Assembly: GCF_000702885.1 (NCBI RefSeq)
Contig: NZ_JNKO01000002.1
Coordinates: forward strand, 248,001-312,000
Source of the DNA: Oribacterium sp. P6A1
GTDB taxonomy: Bacteria; Bacillota; Clostridia; Lachnospirales; Lachnospiraceae
Length of the DNA: 64,000 bases
Direction: 5' to 3'
A program made the translations under genes and the position numbers. Under the pieces are notes generated by a model that was not told the DNA's origin, did no database searches, and saw only the letters and a list, made by a program, of their open reading frames with translations. Within the stretch, counting starts at the first letter, position 1; every line of letters starts with the position of its first letter. This document shows positions 1-8,136 of the stretch, piece after piece.

Positions 1-4
1 CCTG

Positions 5-165
5 CCCATGGCTATGTGCTGAGCGCTTGTGCCATGGGGCCTGAATAAAAAAGTGCATAAAGTCCTACGCATGGCTTCGCGCTGACGCGCTTGTACCATG
101 GGGGGCTGAATAAAAAAGTGCATAAAGCCCCACGCATGACTTCGCTGACGCTTTCGTCATGCTGC
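5..165. repeat. Three degenerate tandem hairpin repeats, period 63-65 bp
   Basis: CATG-headed units begin near 7, 70 and 135. A 22-bp segment starting CTGAATAAAAAAGTGC is identical at 41-62 and 106-127. Each unit folds on itself: CCCATGGC (5-12) pairs with GCCATGGG (31-38), CATGG (70-74) with CCATG (96-100), and GCATGAC (134-140) with GTCATGC (156-162). Stem bases differ between units while pairing is kept. The array touches the left window edge, so more units may lie outside. No coding frame is convincing here. A related single hairpin lies inverted at 35083-35115. Confidence 0.75.
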
Positions 166-285
166 AGAAATTCGGAATCCGGCCTGTCGGCCTACTTCCT
201 CATTTCTGTTAGCGTCGCTAAAACAAATACGTCCTTGAACGCAAGCGTTCAGTCCGTTTTTGTTTTGCGACAGGGCTTTATGCAC
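118..285. other. Structured element with 13-bp inverted ends, predicted five-way junction
   Basis: GTGCATAAAGCCC (118-130) and GGGCTTTATGCAC (273-285) are perfect inverted repeats. Between them four consecutive hairpins tile the interior: GCATGAC/GTCATGC (134-140, 156-162); CAGAAAT/ATTTCTG (165-171, 202-208) with inner GGAA/TTCC and GGCC/GGCC; TTAGC/GCTAA (209-213, 217-221); and AAACAAATACG/CGTTTTTGTTT (221-231, 255-265, one mismatch) enclosing GAACG/CGTTC (237-241, 246-250). The layout resembles either a MITE-like non-autonomous element or a multi-branched RNA. Identity unknown; it abuts the rpsT terminator. Confidence 0.55.
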
Positions 286-316
286 TAAAAAAACCAGCGG
301 TGGGTCAACCGCTGGT
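286..316 (-). terminator. Rho-independent terminator of rpsT
   Basis: ACCAGCGGT (293-301) and ACCGCTGGT (308-316) form a 9-bp stem. Read on the minus strand the stem is followed by a run of seven T (286-292). Confidence 0.9.
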
Positions 317-407
317 CTTTGTGAGTAACGTTACTTACAAAGTTTTTTATTTCAAGAACGACTTGAAAAGCAGAAATCCTGATCAAAGATTTCCGGATCA
401 TAGTATA

Positions 408-671
408 TTAGTTCATTGCATCAACAGCCTTATAAAGCTTAGCAACCTTTCTTGAAGCGTTGTTTGACTTAAGAACGCCCTTGCTGTGAGCCATGCTGAT
501 CTTCTTCTGAGCCATCTTAAGAGCATCCTGAGCCTTAGCCTTATCACCAGCCTCTACTGCTGCGTATACTCTCTTGATGTATGTCTTAACTTCTGAACGA
601 ATTGACTTGTTACGCTCATATCTTGTAGCTGCAACAAGGATTCTCTTCTTAGCGGATTTAATGTTTGCCAT
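408..671 (-). CDS. rpsT: 30S ribosomal protein S20
   Basis: This 87-residue basic protein is S20, which binds 16S rRNA in the body of the small ribosomal subunit. The sequence opens MANIKSAKKRI and carries the family's Lys/Arg-rich helical pattern (RNKSIRSEVKTYIKR, then MAQKKISMAHSKGVL), ending at the usual length of 85-90. The ATG at 671 is preceded on its strand by AAAGGAGATATTTCC, a strong ribosome binding site. It is monocistronic, divergent from lepA, with its own promoter (761-789) and terminator (286-316). The rpsT-lepA neighbourhood is common in Firmicutes. Certain call. Confidence 0.98.
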   Translation of the reverse strand: MANIKSAKKRILVAATRYERNKSIRSEVKTYIKRVYAAVEAGDKAKAQDALKMAQKKISMAHSKGVLKSNNASRKVAKLYKAVDAMN

Positions 672-760
672 TGGAAATATCTCCTTTCATAATGATATCA
701 ATATCTTTTTTATGCTGTTTTCAAATACCGGACACGGACAGTTTGAAAACACGCTCAACT

Positions 761-789
761 ATCATATATAAAAGCCATAATCGTGTCAA
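761..789 (-). promoter_or_regulatory. Promoter of rpsT
   Basis: On the minus strand TTGACA (789-784), 17 bases, TATGAT (766-761): a near-consensus sigma-A promoter about 90 bases upstream of the rpsT start. Confidence 0.85.
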
Positions 790-807
790 GAGAATAAAAT
801 GATTATG

Positions 808-837
808 TTGGCAAAAAGTGTCACAATATGATAGTAT
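808..837 (+). promoter_or_regulatory. Possible promoter of lepA
   Basis: TTGGCA (808-813) with an 18-base spacer and TAGTAT (832-837). Position fits lepA transcription, but the match is moderate and TATGAT at 827-832 is an alternative -10. Confidence 0.4.
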
Positions 838-880
838 ATTTGCACAAAAACGAAGAAATAAAATTAAAATAGGAAAAAAG

Positions 881-2704
881 ATGGCAGATATTAAAAACAT
901 TGATCAGTCAAAAATCAGAAACTTCTGTATCATAGCTCATATCGATCATGGTAAGTCGACATTGGCAGACCGTATCATCGAGATGACGGGTACACTTACC
1001 GAAAGAGAGATGCAGTCCCAGGTCCTCGATAACATGGATATCGAGAGAGAACGCGGAATCACCATCAAGTCTCAGACCACAAGAGTCATATATACCGCAA
1101 AGGATGGCGAGGAGTATATCTTCAATCTTATCGACACACCGGGGCATGTAGACTTTAACTATGAGGTATCCCGTGCCCTTGCGGCCTGTGACGGTGCCAT
1201 ACTTATAGTTGATGCCACACAGGGTATTCAGGCCCAGACCCTGGCCAATACTTACCTTGCGCTTGATCATGATCTGGAGATACTTCCGGTTATCAATAAG
1301 ATAGACCTTCCATCCGCAGATCCTGACCGTGTTGCTGAAGAGGTTGAGGATGTCATCGGAATCGAGGCCATGGACGCGCCGAGGATTTCAGCCAAGACAG
1401 GTGAAAATGTTCAGGATGTTCTTGAGGCGCTGGTCAAGAAGCTTCCTGCCCCCGAGGGCTCACCGGAAAATCCTCTTCAGGCCCTCATCTTTGACTCTCT
1501 TTACGACAACTACCGCGGAGTTATCATTTTCTGTCGCGTAAAGGAGGGTACAGTCAAGGTGGGAACACGAATCAGGCTCATGGCAAGTAAGGCTGAGTTC
1601 GATGTTACGGAGGTTGGCTATTTCGCGCCGGGAAGATTTATTCCGTGTGAGGAGCTGACAGCGGGAATGGTTGGATACATTACCGCATCCATCAAGGATA
1701 TCCGTGAGACCCGTGTCGGTGATACCGTTACCGATGCAAATCGCCCTGCGGACAAACCCCTTCCGGGATACAAGAAGGTCCAGTCCATGGTTTACTGCGG
1801 AATCTATCCTGCGGACACCATGAGATACCCTGATCTGAGGGACGCTCTTGAAAAGCTTCAGTTAAATGATGCGGCTCTTCAGTATGAGCCTGAGACCTCA
1901 CAGGCCCTTGGCTTTGGTTTCCGATGCGGTTTCCTGGGACTTCTTCATCTTGATGTGGTTCAGGAACGTCTGGAAAGAGAGTACAATCTTGACCTCGTAA
2001 CCACAGCACCGTCGGTTGTCTACCACATATATAAGACAGACGGCACCATGATAGAGCTTTCCAATCCGGCAAACCTTCCGGATCCTTCCGAAATAGATCA
2101 TATGGAGGAGCCTGTAGTAGAGGCGGAGATCATGGTCACACCTGAGTTTATGGGTTCTATCATGACTCTCTGTCAGGAACGTCGTGGTGTATACAAGAGT
2201 ACTGAGTATATTGAGGCAAACAGAGCCATACTTAAGTATGATATGCCGCTTAATGAGATCATTTACGACTTCTTCGATGCCATTAAGTCACGTTCAAAAG
2301 GATATGCTTCTTTCGATTATGAACTTAAGGGTTATCAGACCAGTAAGATGGTGAAGCTGGATATCCTTGTAAACAAGCAGATAATAGATGCTTTGAGCTT
2401 TATCGTTCATGCGGATTCAGCCTATGAGCGTGGAAAGAAGATGTGTGAGAAGCTAAAGAACGAGATTCCGCGTCAGCTGTTCGAGATTCCTATTCAGGCG
2501 GCTATAGGCGGACATGTACAGGCCAGAGAGACGGTCAAGGCACTTCGTAAGGACGTTCTTGCAAAGTGCTACGGCGGTGATATCTCACGTAAGAAGAAAC
2601 TTCTGGAAAAGCAGAAGGAAGGTAAGCGCAGGATGCGTCAGTTCGGTAATGTTGAGATTCCCCAGAGCGCATTCATGTCTGTACTTAAGCTGGATTCTGA
2701 ATAA
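881..2704 (+). CDS. lepA: Elongation factor 4 (back-translocating GTPase)
   Basis: LepA/EF4 is a ribosome-bound translational GTPase thought to act on stalled or mistranslocated ribosomes and in 30S biogenesis. The 607-residue product starts at the ATG of MADIKNIDQ, preceded by AGGAAAAAAG; a GTG 63 bases upstream would extend the frame but no homologue-like sequence lies there. G1 is AHIDHGKST (near residues 19-27), followed by the switch motif [17 protein letters not shown] and NKIDLP. The EF-G-like domains and the LepA-specific C-terminal domain follow to the basic tail ([17 protein letters not shown]). Length is standard (about 600). Single gene closed by a terminator. Confidence 0.98.
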   Translation: MADIKNIDQSKIRNFCIIAHIDHGKSTLADRIIEMTGTLTEREMQSQVLDNMDIERERGITIKSQTTRVIYTAKDGEEYIFNLIDTPGHVDFNYEVSRALAACDGAILIVDATQGIQAQTLANTYLALDHDLEILPVINKIDLPSADPDRVAEEVEDVIGIEAMDAPRISAKTGENVQDVLEALVKKLPAPEGSPENPLQALIFDSLYDNYRGVIIFCRVKEGTVKVGTRIRLMASKAEFDVTEVGYFAPGRFIPCEELTAGMVGYITASIKDIRETRVGDTVTDANRPADKPLPGYKKVQSMVYCGIYPADTMRYPDLRDALEKLQLNDAALQYEPETSQALGFGFRCGFLGLLHLDVVQERLEREYNLDLVTTAPSVVYHIYKTDGTMIELSNPANLPDPSEIDHMEEPVVEAEIMVTPEFMGSIMTLCQERRGVYKSTEYIEANRAILKYDMPLNEIIYDFFDAIKSRSKGYASFDYELKGYQTSKMVKLDILVNKQIIDALSFIVHADSAYERGKKMCEKLKNEIPRQLFEIPIQAAIGGHVQARETVKALRKDVLAKCYGGDISRKKKLLEKQKEGKRRMRQFGNVEIPQSAFMSVLKLDSE

Positions 2705-2717
2705 AAAATATTATGGA

Positions 2718-2748
2718 GACCATTCCGCTATGCGGGGTGGTCTTTTTT
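2718..2748 (+). terminator. Terminator of lepA
   Basis: GACCATTCCGC (2718-2728) pairs with GCGGGGTGGTC (2732-2742) through G-T wobbles, followed by TTTTTT. Confidence 0.85.
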
Positions 2749-2887
2749 CACGATAAAGCCGTCAAACGTTCTCCTGGACGTTGGCCGTCACAGATTAGAG
2801 ATTTCGATATAACTTTTGGTGAAAACAGAAAATGATAAAATCATAATAGGTTATGGCTTGTATAAGAATATTATGTATTTTCTTTCG

Positions 2888-2947
2888 TTGAAAAGGTTTT
2901 TTTTTGAGACTATACTTGTGGAAACGGACGACGTTAAGGGGCGTCGT
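2888..2947 (+). promoter_or_regulatory. Promoter and leader hairpin of ilvE
   Basis: TTGAAA (2888-2893), 17 bases, TATACT (2911-2916) is a good sigma-A promoter. ACGACG (2928-2933) and CGTCGT (2942-2947) then form a short stem near the mRNA 5' end, just ahead of the ribosome binding site at 2951. No T-box or leucine-codon leader is visible. Confidence 0.75.
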
Positions 2948-2964
2948 GAAAGGAGAATATTAAC

Positions 2965-3990
2965 ATGGCTAAAAAGGACCTTGATTGGGCAAATATAGGT
3001 TTTGCTTATCACGTAACAGATAAGAGATATGTTTCTAATTATAAAGACGGTAAGTGGGATGAAGGAAAACTCGTTGATGATCCGAACGTGACGCTTAATG
3101 AGTCTGCATGTGTGCTCCAGTACTGCCAGCAGGTATTTGAAGGTCTGAAGGCATATACATGGGAGGATGGTTCGGTTGTATGTTTTCGTCCGGACCTCAA
3201 TGCTGACAGAATTTACGAATCAGCTCAGAGAATTGAGATGCCTCCGTTCCCTAAGGATAAGTTTATCGATGCGGTGGATCAGGTTGTTAAGGCCAATATT
3301 GACTGGGTACCTCCATATGGTTCGGGAGCATCTCTTTATCTTAGACCTTATGAGTTTGGAACAGGCGTTGTTATCGGTGTAAAGCCTGCTACAGAGTATC
3401 AGTTCAGGATCTTTACAACTCCGGTTGGCCCATACTACAAGGGCGGTGCTACTCCTATCGCTATTCTTGTGTCCGATTTTGACAGAGCGGCTCCTCGCGG
3501 AACAGGTGCTGTAAAGGCAGGACTTAATTATGCCATGAGTCTTCATTCCTCTGTTCTTGCACATCAGGCAGGCTATGCAGAGAATCTCTATCTTGATCCT
3601 GCAACAAGAAGCTATGTTGAAGAGACAGGCGGTTCCAATGCTATCTTCGTTGATGCGGATGGCAGGCTTGTGGTTCCCAAGTCACCTTCTATTCTTCCTT
3701 CCATCACAAGACGCTCAATTGTTTATATAGCTGAGCATTATCTGCATCTTACAGTTGATGAAAGACCTGTTAAGTTCGAAGAGATCAAGGGCTTCAAGGA
3801 GTGTGGTCTTTGCGGAACAGCTGCGGTTATTTCTCCTGTTGGACGTATCGTGAACGGAGAAGAGGAAATTCTTCTTCCGTCAGGTATGGAGAAGGCCGGA
3901 GAAGTTATCGGTGAGCTTTACAGCACTATCACCGGAATCCAGAGCGGAAAGATCGAGGCTCCGGAAGGTTGGATTCACCACGTTTGCTGA
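2965..3990 (+). CDS. ilvE: Branched-chain amino acid aminotransferase
   Basis: A PLP-dependent fold-type IV transaminase that interconverts Leu/Ile/Val with their 2-oxo acids using 2-oxoglutarate/glutamate, in the cytosol. The 341-residue length fits the large bacterial/eukaryotic-type (BCAT II) branch. The PLP lysine is in GAVKAGLNYA (about residue 184), the family region ETGGSNAIF follows near residue 218, and CGLCGTAAVISPV near 297 is the phosphate-binding region. ATG at 2965 follows AGGAGA with 8-nt spacing. Monocistronic between its promoter and a strong terminator; no other branched-chain biosynthesis gene is nearby, so it may serve catabolism or balance as well as synthesis. Confidence 0.95.
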   Translation: MAKKDLDWANIGFAYHVTDKRYVSNYKDGKWDEGKLVDDPNVTLNESACVLQYCQQVFEGLKAYTWEDGSVVCFRPDLNADRIYESAQRIEMPPFPKDKFIDAVDQVVKANIDWVPPYGSGASLYLRPYEFGTGVVIGVKPATEYQFRIFTTPVGPYYKGGATPIAILVSDFDRAAPRGTGAVKAGLNYAMSLHSSVLAHQAGYAENLYLDPATRSYVEETGGSNAIFVDADGRLVVPKSPSILPSITRRSIVYIAEHYLHLTVDERPVKFEEIKGFKECGLCGTAAVISPVGRIVNGEEEILLPSGMEKAGEVIGELYSTITGIQSGKIEAPEGWIHHVC

Positions 3991-4074
3991 TCTTTCTGAC
4001 GGGATTTTCCGGGGCACTTTGGAGACTCTGACCGGAGATTCGGGAGAACACGATATACATCACTTAAATAAAAC

Positions 4075-4102
4075 GGACCTGCCGCATTGCGGCAGGTCTT
4101 TT
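4075..4102 (+). terminator. Terminator of ilvE
   Basis: GACCTGCCGCA and TGCGGCAGGTC (4076-4098) form an 11-bp perfect stem followed by TTTT. Confidence 0.9.
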
Positions 4103-4150
4103 GCTGTCCTGATAAAATTTGAAGTTTTTGTATGACTGTGATAAATTAAA

Positions 4151-4186
4151 TTGCCGCAAAGTGACATACTTAATATAGTGCGGCAA
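4151..4186. promoter_or_regulatory. Inverted repeat upstream of hemW
   Basis: TTGCCGCA (4151-4158) and TGCGGCAA (4179-4186) are perfect 8-bp inverted repeats, 20 bases apart, ending just before the hemW ribosome binding site (AGGAG, 4189-4193). The same TGCCGCA core occurs in the ilvE terminator stem. It could be an operator or an mRNA stem near the 5' end; function unknown. Confidence 0.35.
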
Positions 4187-4197
4187 CAGGAGCGGAA

Positions 4198-5388
4198 ATG
4201 TCCGACAGAAGAATTATCGATCCATTTGACGAGAAGCAGCTTGAGCTGTATATACATATACCTTTTTGCGAAAAAAAGTGTAATTATTGTGACTTTCTGT
4301 CTTATCCTATGAACCCTCGGGCTCATTCGGATTATGTTGAAAAGCTTTGCAGCGAGATAGAACTTTTTGGGACCATCGGGGCCGGTCATGAGATATCCAC
4401 TGTATTTATAGGAGGAGGCACGCCGTCCATTCTGGACCCTTCCCACATTACGGCCATCATGGAGGCTGTCAGGAAAAATTATAAGGTCCGGGAGGATGCG
4501 GAAATAAGCATTGAATGTAATCCTGCCTCGGCCATGCGCTATAAATTCAATGCTTATAAAGAGGCGGGCATCAACAGACTGTCCATCGGACTTCAGTCGG
4601 CAAATGATGAGGAGCTTCGTACTCTTGGACGTATACATATATTTGAGGATTTTCTCAAATGTTATCAGAATGCCAGAATGGCGGGGTTCAAAAACATTAA
4701 CATCGACCTTATGAATGATATTCCGGGACAGACTGAGAAAAGCTGGAACGATACCATGAAGCATGTACTTATGCTTAAACCGGAGCATGTGTCCATTTAT
4801 AATCTTATTGTAGAAGAGGGGACGCCCTTCATGAAGCTCTATGAGGAGGGGAGACTGAGTCTTCCTGATGAGGAAACTGCGGCAGGAATAGACGGGATAA
4901 CCCGCTCGCTTACGGAAAAGAACGGTTATGAGAGATATGAGGTCTCAAACTTTGCGAAGCCGGGATATGAATGCAGACATAATTACGGGTACTGGTCCAA
5001 TGTTCCCTATCTTGGGTTCGGACTTGGGGCGGCCTCCTATTTCGGAAACGAAAGATGGAATGTCACCCGGGATTTCGGAACCTACATGGATCTGGATTTC
5101 ATGAATGAAATGCGGGAGGGTTTCACGCGGCTTCATACCGATAGACATTTGCTCAGCCGTAATGAGCAGATGGAGGAGTTCATGTTTCTTGGGCTGAGGC
5201 GTATTGCAGGAGTTTCCGAGACAGAGTTCAAACTGAGGTTCCAGGTTGATATAATGAGTGTATTCGGAAGTCAGCTTGAAGAGTTTTTGGGACAGGGGCT
5301 GATTGTTCACCGGGGATACAGATACTGTTTCTCGGAAAGAGGTATGGATGTTTCCAATGTTATCCTGAGCCGTTTCCTGCTGGACTGA
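4198..5388 (+). CDS. hemW: Heme chaperone HemW / radical SAM coproporphyrinogen oxidase-like
   Basis: A radical SAM protein of the HemN/HemW family, 396 residues. The cluster motif CX3CX2C is Cys24-Cys28-Cys31 in PFCEKKCNYCDF, followed by FIGGGTPS and the SAM-contacting LSIGLQSAND. Proteins of this length without the extra N-terminal HemN cysteine region act as heme-binding chaperones (HemW) and not as true oxygen-independent coproporphyrinogen oxidases; many are still annotated as HemN. The C-terminal HemN_C part (EFMFLGLRRIAGVSETEF) is present. ATG follows CAGGAGCGGAA. In Firmicutes hemW usually sits between lepA and hrcA, as here, although several unrelated genes are interposed. The tetR-like gene follows 38 bases later. 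Confidence 0.9.
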   Translation: MSDRRIIDPFDEKQLELYIHIPFCEKKCNYCDFLSYPMNPRAHSDYVEKLCSEIELFGTIGAGHEISTVFIGGGTPSILDPSHITAIMEAVRKNYKVREDAEISIECNPASAMRYKFNAYKEAGINRLSIGLQSANDEELRTLGRIHIFEDFLKCYQNARMAGFKNINIDLMNDIPGQTEKSWNDTMKHVLMLKPEHVSIYNLIVEEGTPFMKLYEEGRLSLPDEETAAGIDGITRSLTEKNGYERYEVSNFAKPGYECRHNYGYWSNVPYLGFGLGAASYFGNERWNVTRDFGTYMDLDFMNEMREGFTRLHTDRHLLSRNEQMEEFMFLGLRRIAGVSETEFKLRFQVDIMSVFGSQLEEFLGQGLIVHRGYRYCFSERGMDVSNVILSRFLLD

Positions 5389-5426
5389 TAACGGCCTGAT
5401 TACAGGAAATGTTTTTGGAGGACAGA

Positions 5427-6023
5427 ATGGCAAAGAAGAGCGGAAGAAACACAAAACAGAGGATAGTTTCGGCAGCGTGGAAGCTGTTTTATGAACAGGG
5501 ATATGATGATACAACTGTTGATGACATTGTCTTTGAATCGGGTACCTCCAAGGGATCCTTTTACCACTACTTTGAAAGCAAGGATGCGCTTTTAGGGTCT
5601 CTCAGTATCCTGTTTGATGAGAAGTATGGGGAGCTTATGGAGGTTATAGATCCCGATATGAATGCTGTTGACAAGCTTATCTACTTTAATCATGAGCTGT
5701 TTGAAATGGTGGATTCCTCGGTATCCATAGAACTTCTTACAAGAATGTTCTCGTCTCAGCTTATCACTCACGGCGAGAAGCATTTGCTGGACAGGAAAAG
5801 GATGTATTTCAAGCTTATCAAGCAGATAGTCAAGCAGGGACAGGACAGAGGTGAGATGAGGGATGATGTCACCGCAAACCAGATAGTCAATGATTATGCC
5901 ATGTTTGAAAGGGCGCTCCTTTACGACTGGTGTCTGGAGGACGGAGAATATTCCCTGGTGAGAAATGCAGACAGATTGATGCCTATGTTTCTTGACGGAT
6001 TCAGAAGTTTCGAAAAAAATTAA
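5427..6023 (+). CDS. TetR/AcrR family transcriptional regulator
   Basis: A 198-residue one-domain-plus-ligand-pocket repressor. Residues 8-55 form the TetR helix-turn-helix: KQRIVSAAWKLFYEQGYDDT, then TVDDIVFESGTSKGSFYHYF with the canonical FYHYF recognition-helix end. The C-terminal ligand domain is not assignable to a subfamily. The ATG at 5427 is chosen because GGAG at 5417-5420 sits 6 bases before it; an ATG 18 bases upstream has no such site. It is probably cotranscribed with hemW (38 bp gap). The 34-bp palindrome at 6100-6133, just downstream and ahead of the Na+ symporter gene, is a natural candidate operator, which is inference. Confidence 0.88.
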   Translation: MAKKSGRNTKQRIVSAAWKLFYEQGYDDTTVDDIVFESGTSKGSFYHYFESKDALLGSLSILFDEKYGELMEVIDPDMNAVDKLIYFNHELFEMVDSSVSIELLTRMFSSQLITHGEKHLLDRKRMYFKLIKQIVKQGQDRGEMRDDVTANQIVNDYAMFERALLYDWCLEDGEYSLVRNADRLMPMFLDGFRSFEKN

Positions 6024-6099
6024 ATTATTGTCTCAGAAACGAACGGTTGTCAGTCTAGTGAAAAATCCAGTAAAATAAAGGAAAAATTAGATTATTAAT

Positions 6100-6133
6100 G
6101 AACGGTGTATAGACTATAGTCTATACACCGTTC
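6100..6133. promoter_or_regulatory. 34-bp perfect palindrome between tetR-like gene and putP
   Basis: GAACGGTGTATAGACTA (6100-6116) is followed directly by its exact reverse complement (6117-6133). There is no T-run after it, so it does not read as a terminator. A partial copy of the left arm (GAACGGT, then CAGTCTA) lies at 6041-6057 and CAGTCTA recurs at 6141-6147. It ends immediately upstream of the putP promoter. Candidate operator. Confidence 0.6.
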
Positions 6134-6157
6134 TGCATTTCAGTCTAATTAATGTTG

Positions 6158-6166
6158 TGATATAGT
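6158..6166 (+). promoter_or_regulatory. Extended -10 promoter of putP
   Basis: TGATATAGT (6158-6166) is an extended -10; the -35 position (TTTCAG, 6138-6143) is weak, which suits a regulated promoter abutting the palindrome. Confidence 0.55.
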
Positions 6167-6224
6167 ACAGACCATATATAGGAAAAATAAATAAGTGAAG
6201 CTTTAGTGATAGCTTTACCAGGGG

Positions 6225-6261
6225 GTCATCCTTTCGCCGGGCGAAAATCCAAGGGATGGAC
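6225..6261 (+). other. Stem-loop in the putP leader
   Basis: GTC-ATCC (6225-6231) pairs with GGAT-GAC (6254-6261, one bulge) around an inner TTTCGC/GCGAAA hairpin (6232-6246). The ribosome binding site (AAAAGGAG, 6267-6273 region) lies immediately 3' of it, so folding could affect initiation. No known riboswitch class is recognised. Confidence 0.4.
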
Positions 6262-6280
6262 ATCAAAAAGGAGAAAAAGT

Positions 6281-7885
6281 ATGTCAAGTGCAAGTATGTG
6301 TGTATTGATCGCAATTATCGCATATCTCGGGCTGACCATCGGAATCGGTGTTTACTACAGCCGAAAGGGAGGTTCCAGTGATACCGAGAATTTCTATCTG
6401 GGAGGCCGGGGTCTTAATCCTATCGTGACAGCCATGAGCGCGGAAGCTTCGGATATGAGCTCATATCTTCTCATGGGTCTTCCGGGCCTTGCATATCTTG
6501 CCGGAGTTGCAGAGGTAGGCTGGACCGTAATCGGTCTTGCAGTGGGAACTTATCTCAATTTCCTTCTTGTTGCAAAAAGACTTCGTATATATTCCGAGAA
6601 AATAGGTGCAAACACCGTTCCTGATTTCTTTTCAAGAAGATATGATGACAGAAAAAGAACACTGTCATGTATGGCGGCTGTGATCATCCTTATTTTCTTC
6701 ATCCCTTATACAGCTTCCGGTTTTAAGGCTGTCGGAACACTGTTCAACAGTCTTTTCGGATGGGATTATCATGTTGCTATGGTTCTCGGTGCTGCTGTTA
6801 TCATCGGATACACAGTTCTCGGCGGCTTCCTTGCGGTATCAACAACCGACCTTATTCAGTCTGTTGTTATGACCATAGCGCTTCTTATAATCATCGTTTT
6901 CGGTATTTCCCAGGCCGGAGGAATCGGAACGGTTATCGAGAATTCAAAGGCTCTTCCGGGATACCTGAATTTAACACAGGGTTATGATATAACAACAGGA
7001 AAGGCAGCTGTATTCGGAGGACTTTCCATTGTCTCAACACTTGCATGGGGACTCGGATACTTTGGTATGCCCCACATCCTTCTCAGATTCATGGCTATAA
7101 GAGATCCTGAGGAGATCAAGATTTCAAGACGTATCGCAGCAGTCTGGGCATTTCTTTCCATGGCTGTAGCTGTTCTCATAGGCTTCATCGGTTACAGTGT
7201 TTCCGTGACAGGAAAGGTTCCTTTCCTTGAGACAAGTGCAGAGTCAGAGACCATCATCATCCGTCTTTCAGATCTCATGAGCAGGAACGGAGTGTTTTTC
7301 TCAATCATTGCAGGTGTTATCATGGCCGGTATCCTTGCAGCTACCATGTCAACGGCTGATTCACAGCTTCTTGCCGCAGCAAGCAGTATGTCAGAGGATA
7401 TTATGAGAGATTTCCTCCATATAAAACTTGATCAGAAGACATCTATGTTCGTTGCGCGTATCACAGTAGTTGCCATCGCCATCATTGCTGTATTCCTTGC
7501 CTGGGATCCAAACAGCAGCGTGTTCAGAGTAGTATCCTTCGCATGGGCAGGCTTCGGAGCAGCCTTCGGACCTGTTATGATTCTGGCTCTTTTCTGGAAG
7601 AGAAGTTCAAGAGGCGGAGCTACAGCCGGAATGTTCGCCGGCGGACTTATGGTTTTTGTATGGAAATATCTCGTTGCACCAATGGGTGGAGTATTTGCAA
7701 TCTATGAGCTGCTTCCTGCTTTTGTAGTTGCCCTTCTGGTCAATGTGGTTGTATCCCTTCTTACATTTGCGCCTTCAAAGGAGGTTCAGAAAACCTTTGA
7801 TGAGGTGGCTGAGTTAAGCAAAGGAAACATCGGCTTTGCATCAAAGAGTGATAAAAGCCTTTCTCAGCCTGCGCTTCAGGAGTGA
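6281..7885 (+). CDS. putP: Sodium:solute symporter, PutP (Na+/proline) type
   Basis: A 534-residue polytopic membrane protein of the SSS family that couples solute uptake to Na+ entry. The start of TM2 reads AMSAEASDMSSYLLMGLPG, matching the PutP signature in which Asp and Ser bind Na+, and GVIMAGILAATMSTADSQLL is the TM8 Na+-site region. About 13 membrane segments can be counted. Proline is the most likely substrate, but related carriers take pantothenate or other solutes. ATG 6281 follows AAAAGGAGAAAAAGT; an upstream in-frame ATG at 6206 has no ribosome binding site and would add a polar extension. Single gene with its own promoter, palindrome and terminator, downstream of a TetR-family gene. 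Confidence 0.85.
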   Translation: MSSASMCVLIAIIAYLGLTIGIGVYYSRKGGSSDTENFYLGGRGLNPIVTAMSAEASDMSSYLLMGLPGLAYLAGVAEVGWTVIGLAVGTYLNFLLVAKRLRIYSEKIGANTVPDFFSRRYDDRKRTLSCMAAVIILIFFIPYTASGFKAVGTLFNSLFGWDYHVAMVLGAAVIIGYTVLGGFLAVSTTDLIQSVVMTIALLIIIVFGISQAGGIGTVIENSKALPGYLNLTQGYDITTGKAAVFGGLSIVSTLAWGLGYFGMPHILLRFMAIRDPEEIKISRRIAAVWAFLSMAVAVLIGFIGYSVSVTGKVPFLETSAESETIIIRLSDLMSRNGVFFSIIAGVIMAGILAATMSTADSQLLAAASSMSEDIMRDFLHIKLDQKTSMFVARITVVAIAIIAVFLAWDPNSSVFRVVSFAWAGFGAAFGPVMILALFWKRSSRGGATAGMFAGGLMVFVWKYLVAPMGGVFAIYELLPAFVVALLVNVVVSLLTFAPSKEVQKTFDEVAELSKGNIGFASKSDKSLSQPALQE

Positions 7886-7982
7886 TTACCGGTATCGGTA
7901 AAGAGAACATAAAAGAAAAAAACGTATACGTCACGAACGGAATATTTATTCCGGTTTAAGGGTGGTGTTACAGCGAAATATG

Positions 7983-8012
7983 AAAAGGCCGCATCTTCGG
8001 ATGCGGCCTTTT
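7983..8012 (+). terminator. Terminator of putP
   Basis: AAAAGGCCGCAT and ATGCGGCCTTTT flank CTTCGG, a perfect UUCG-type stem-loop with a T tail. Confidence 0.95.
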
Positions 8013-8099
8013 AGTGTACTCATTTATAATCCCGTGTTTATACTGTCTGATCCGACTTACGGATGAAGATCTAATCGGCTCGTAAATCTCCGGGCATTC

Positions 8100-8108
8100 T
8101 GCTATAAT
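8100..8108 (+). promoter_or_regulatory. Extended -10 promoter of holA
   Basis: TGCTATAAT is a consensus extended -10; no clear -35 at 17 bases upstream. It lies 28 bases before the holA ATG. Confidence 0.6.
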
Positions 8109-8136
8109 GCTCTTAATTTCTTGATGGGAGTGCTAT

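Noticed and set aside
8-288. Open frame of 65 codons at 91-288
   Set aside because: Coincides with the hairpin repeats and structured element; no ribosome binding site, no domain.
4060-4788. 242-codon open frame on the minus strand
   Set aside because: Lies antisense to hemW, has no ribosome binding site or family pattern; hemW is clearly real.
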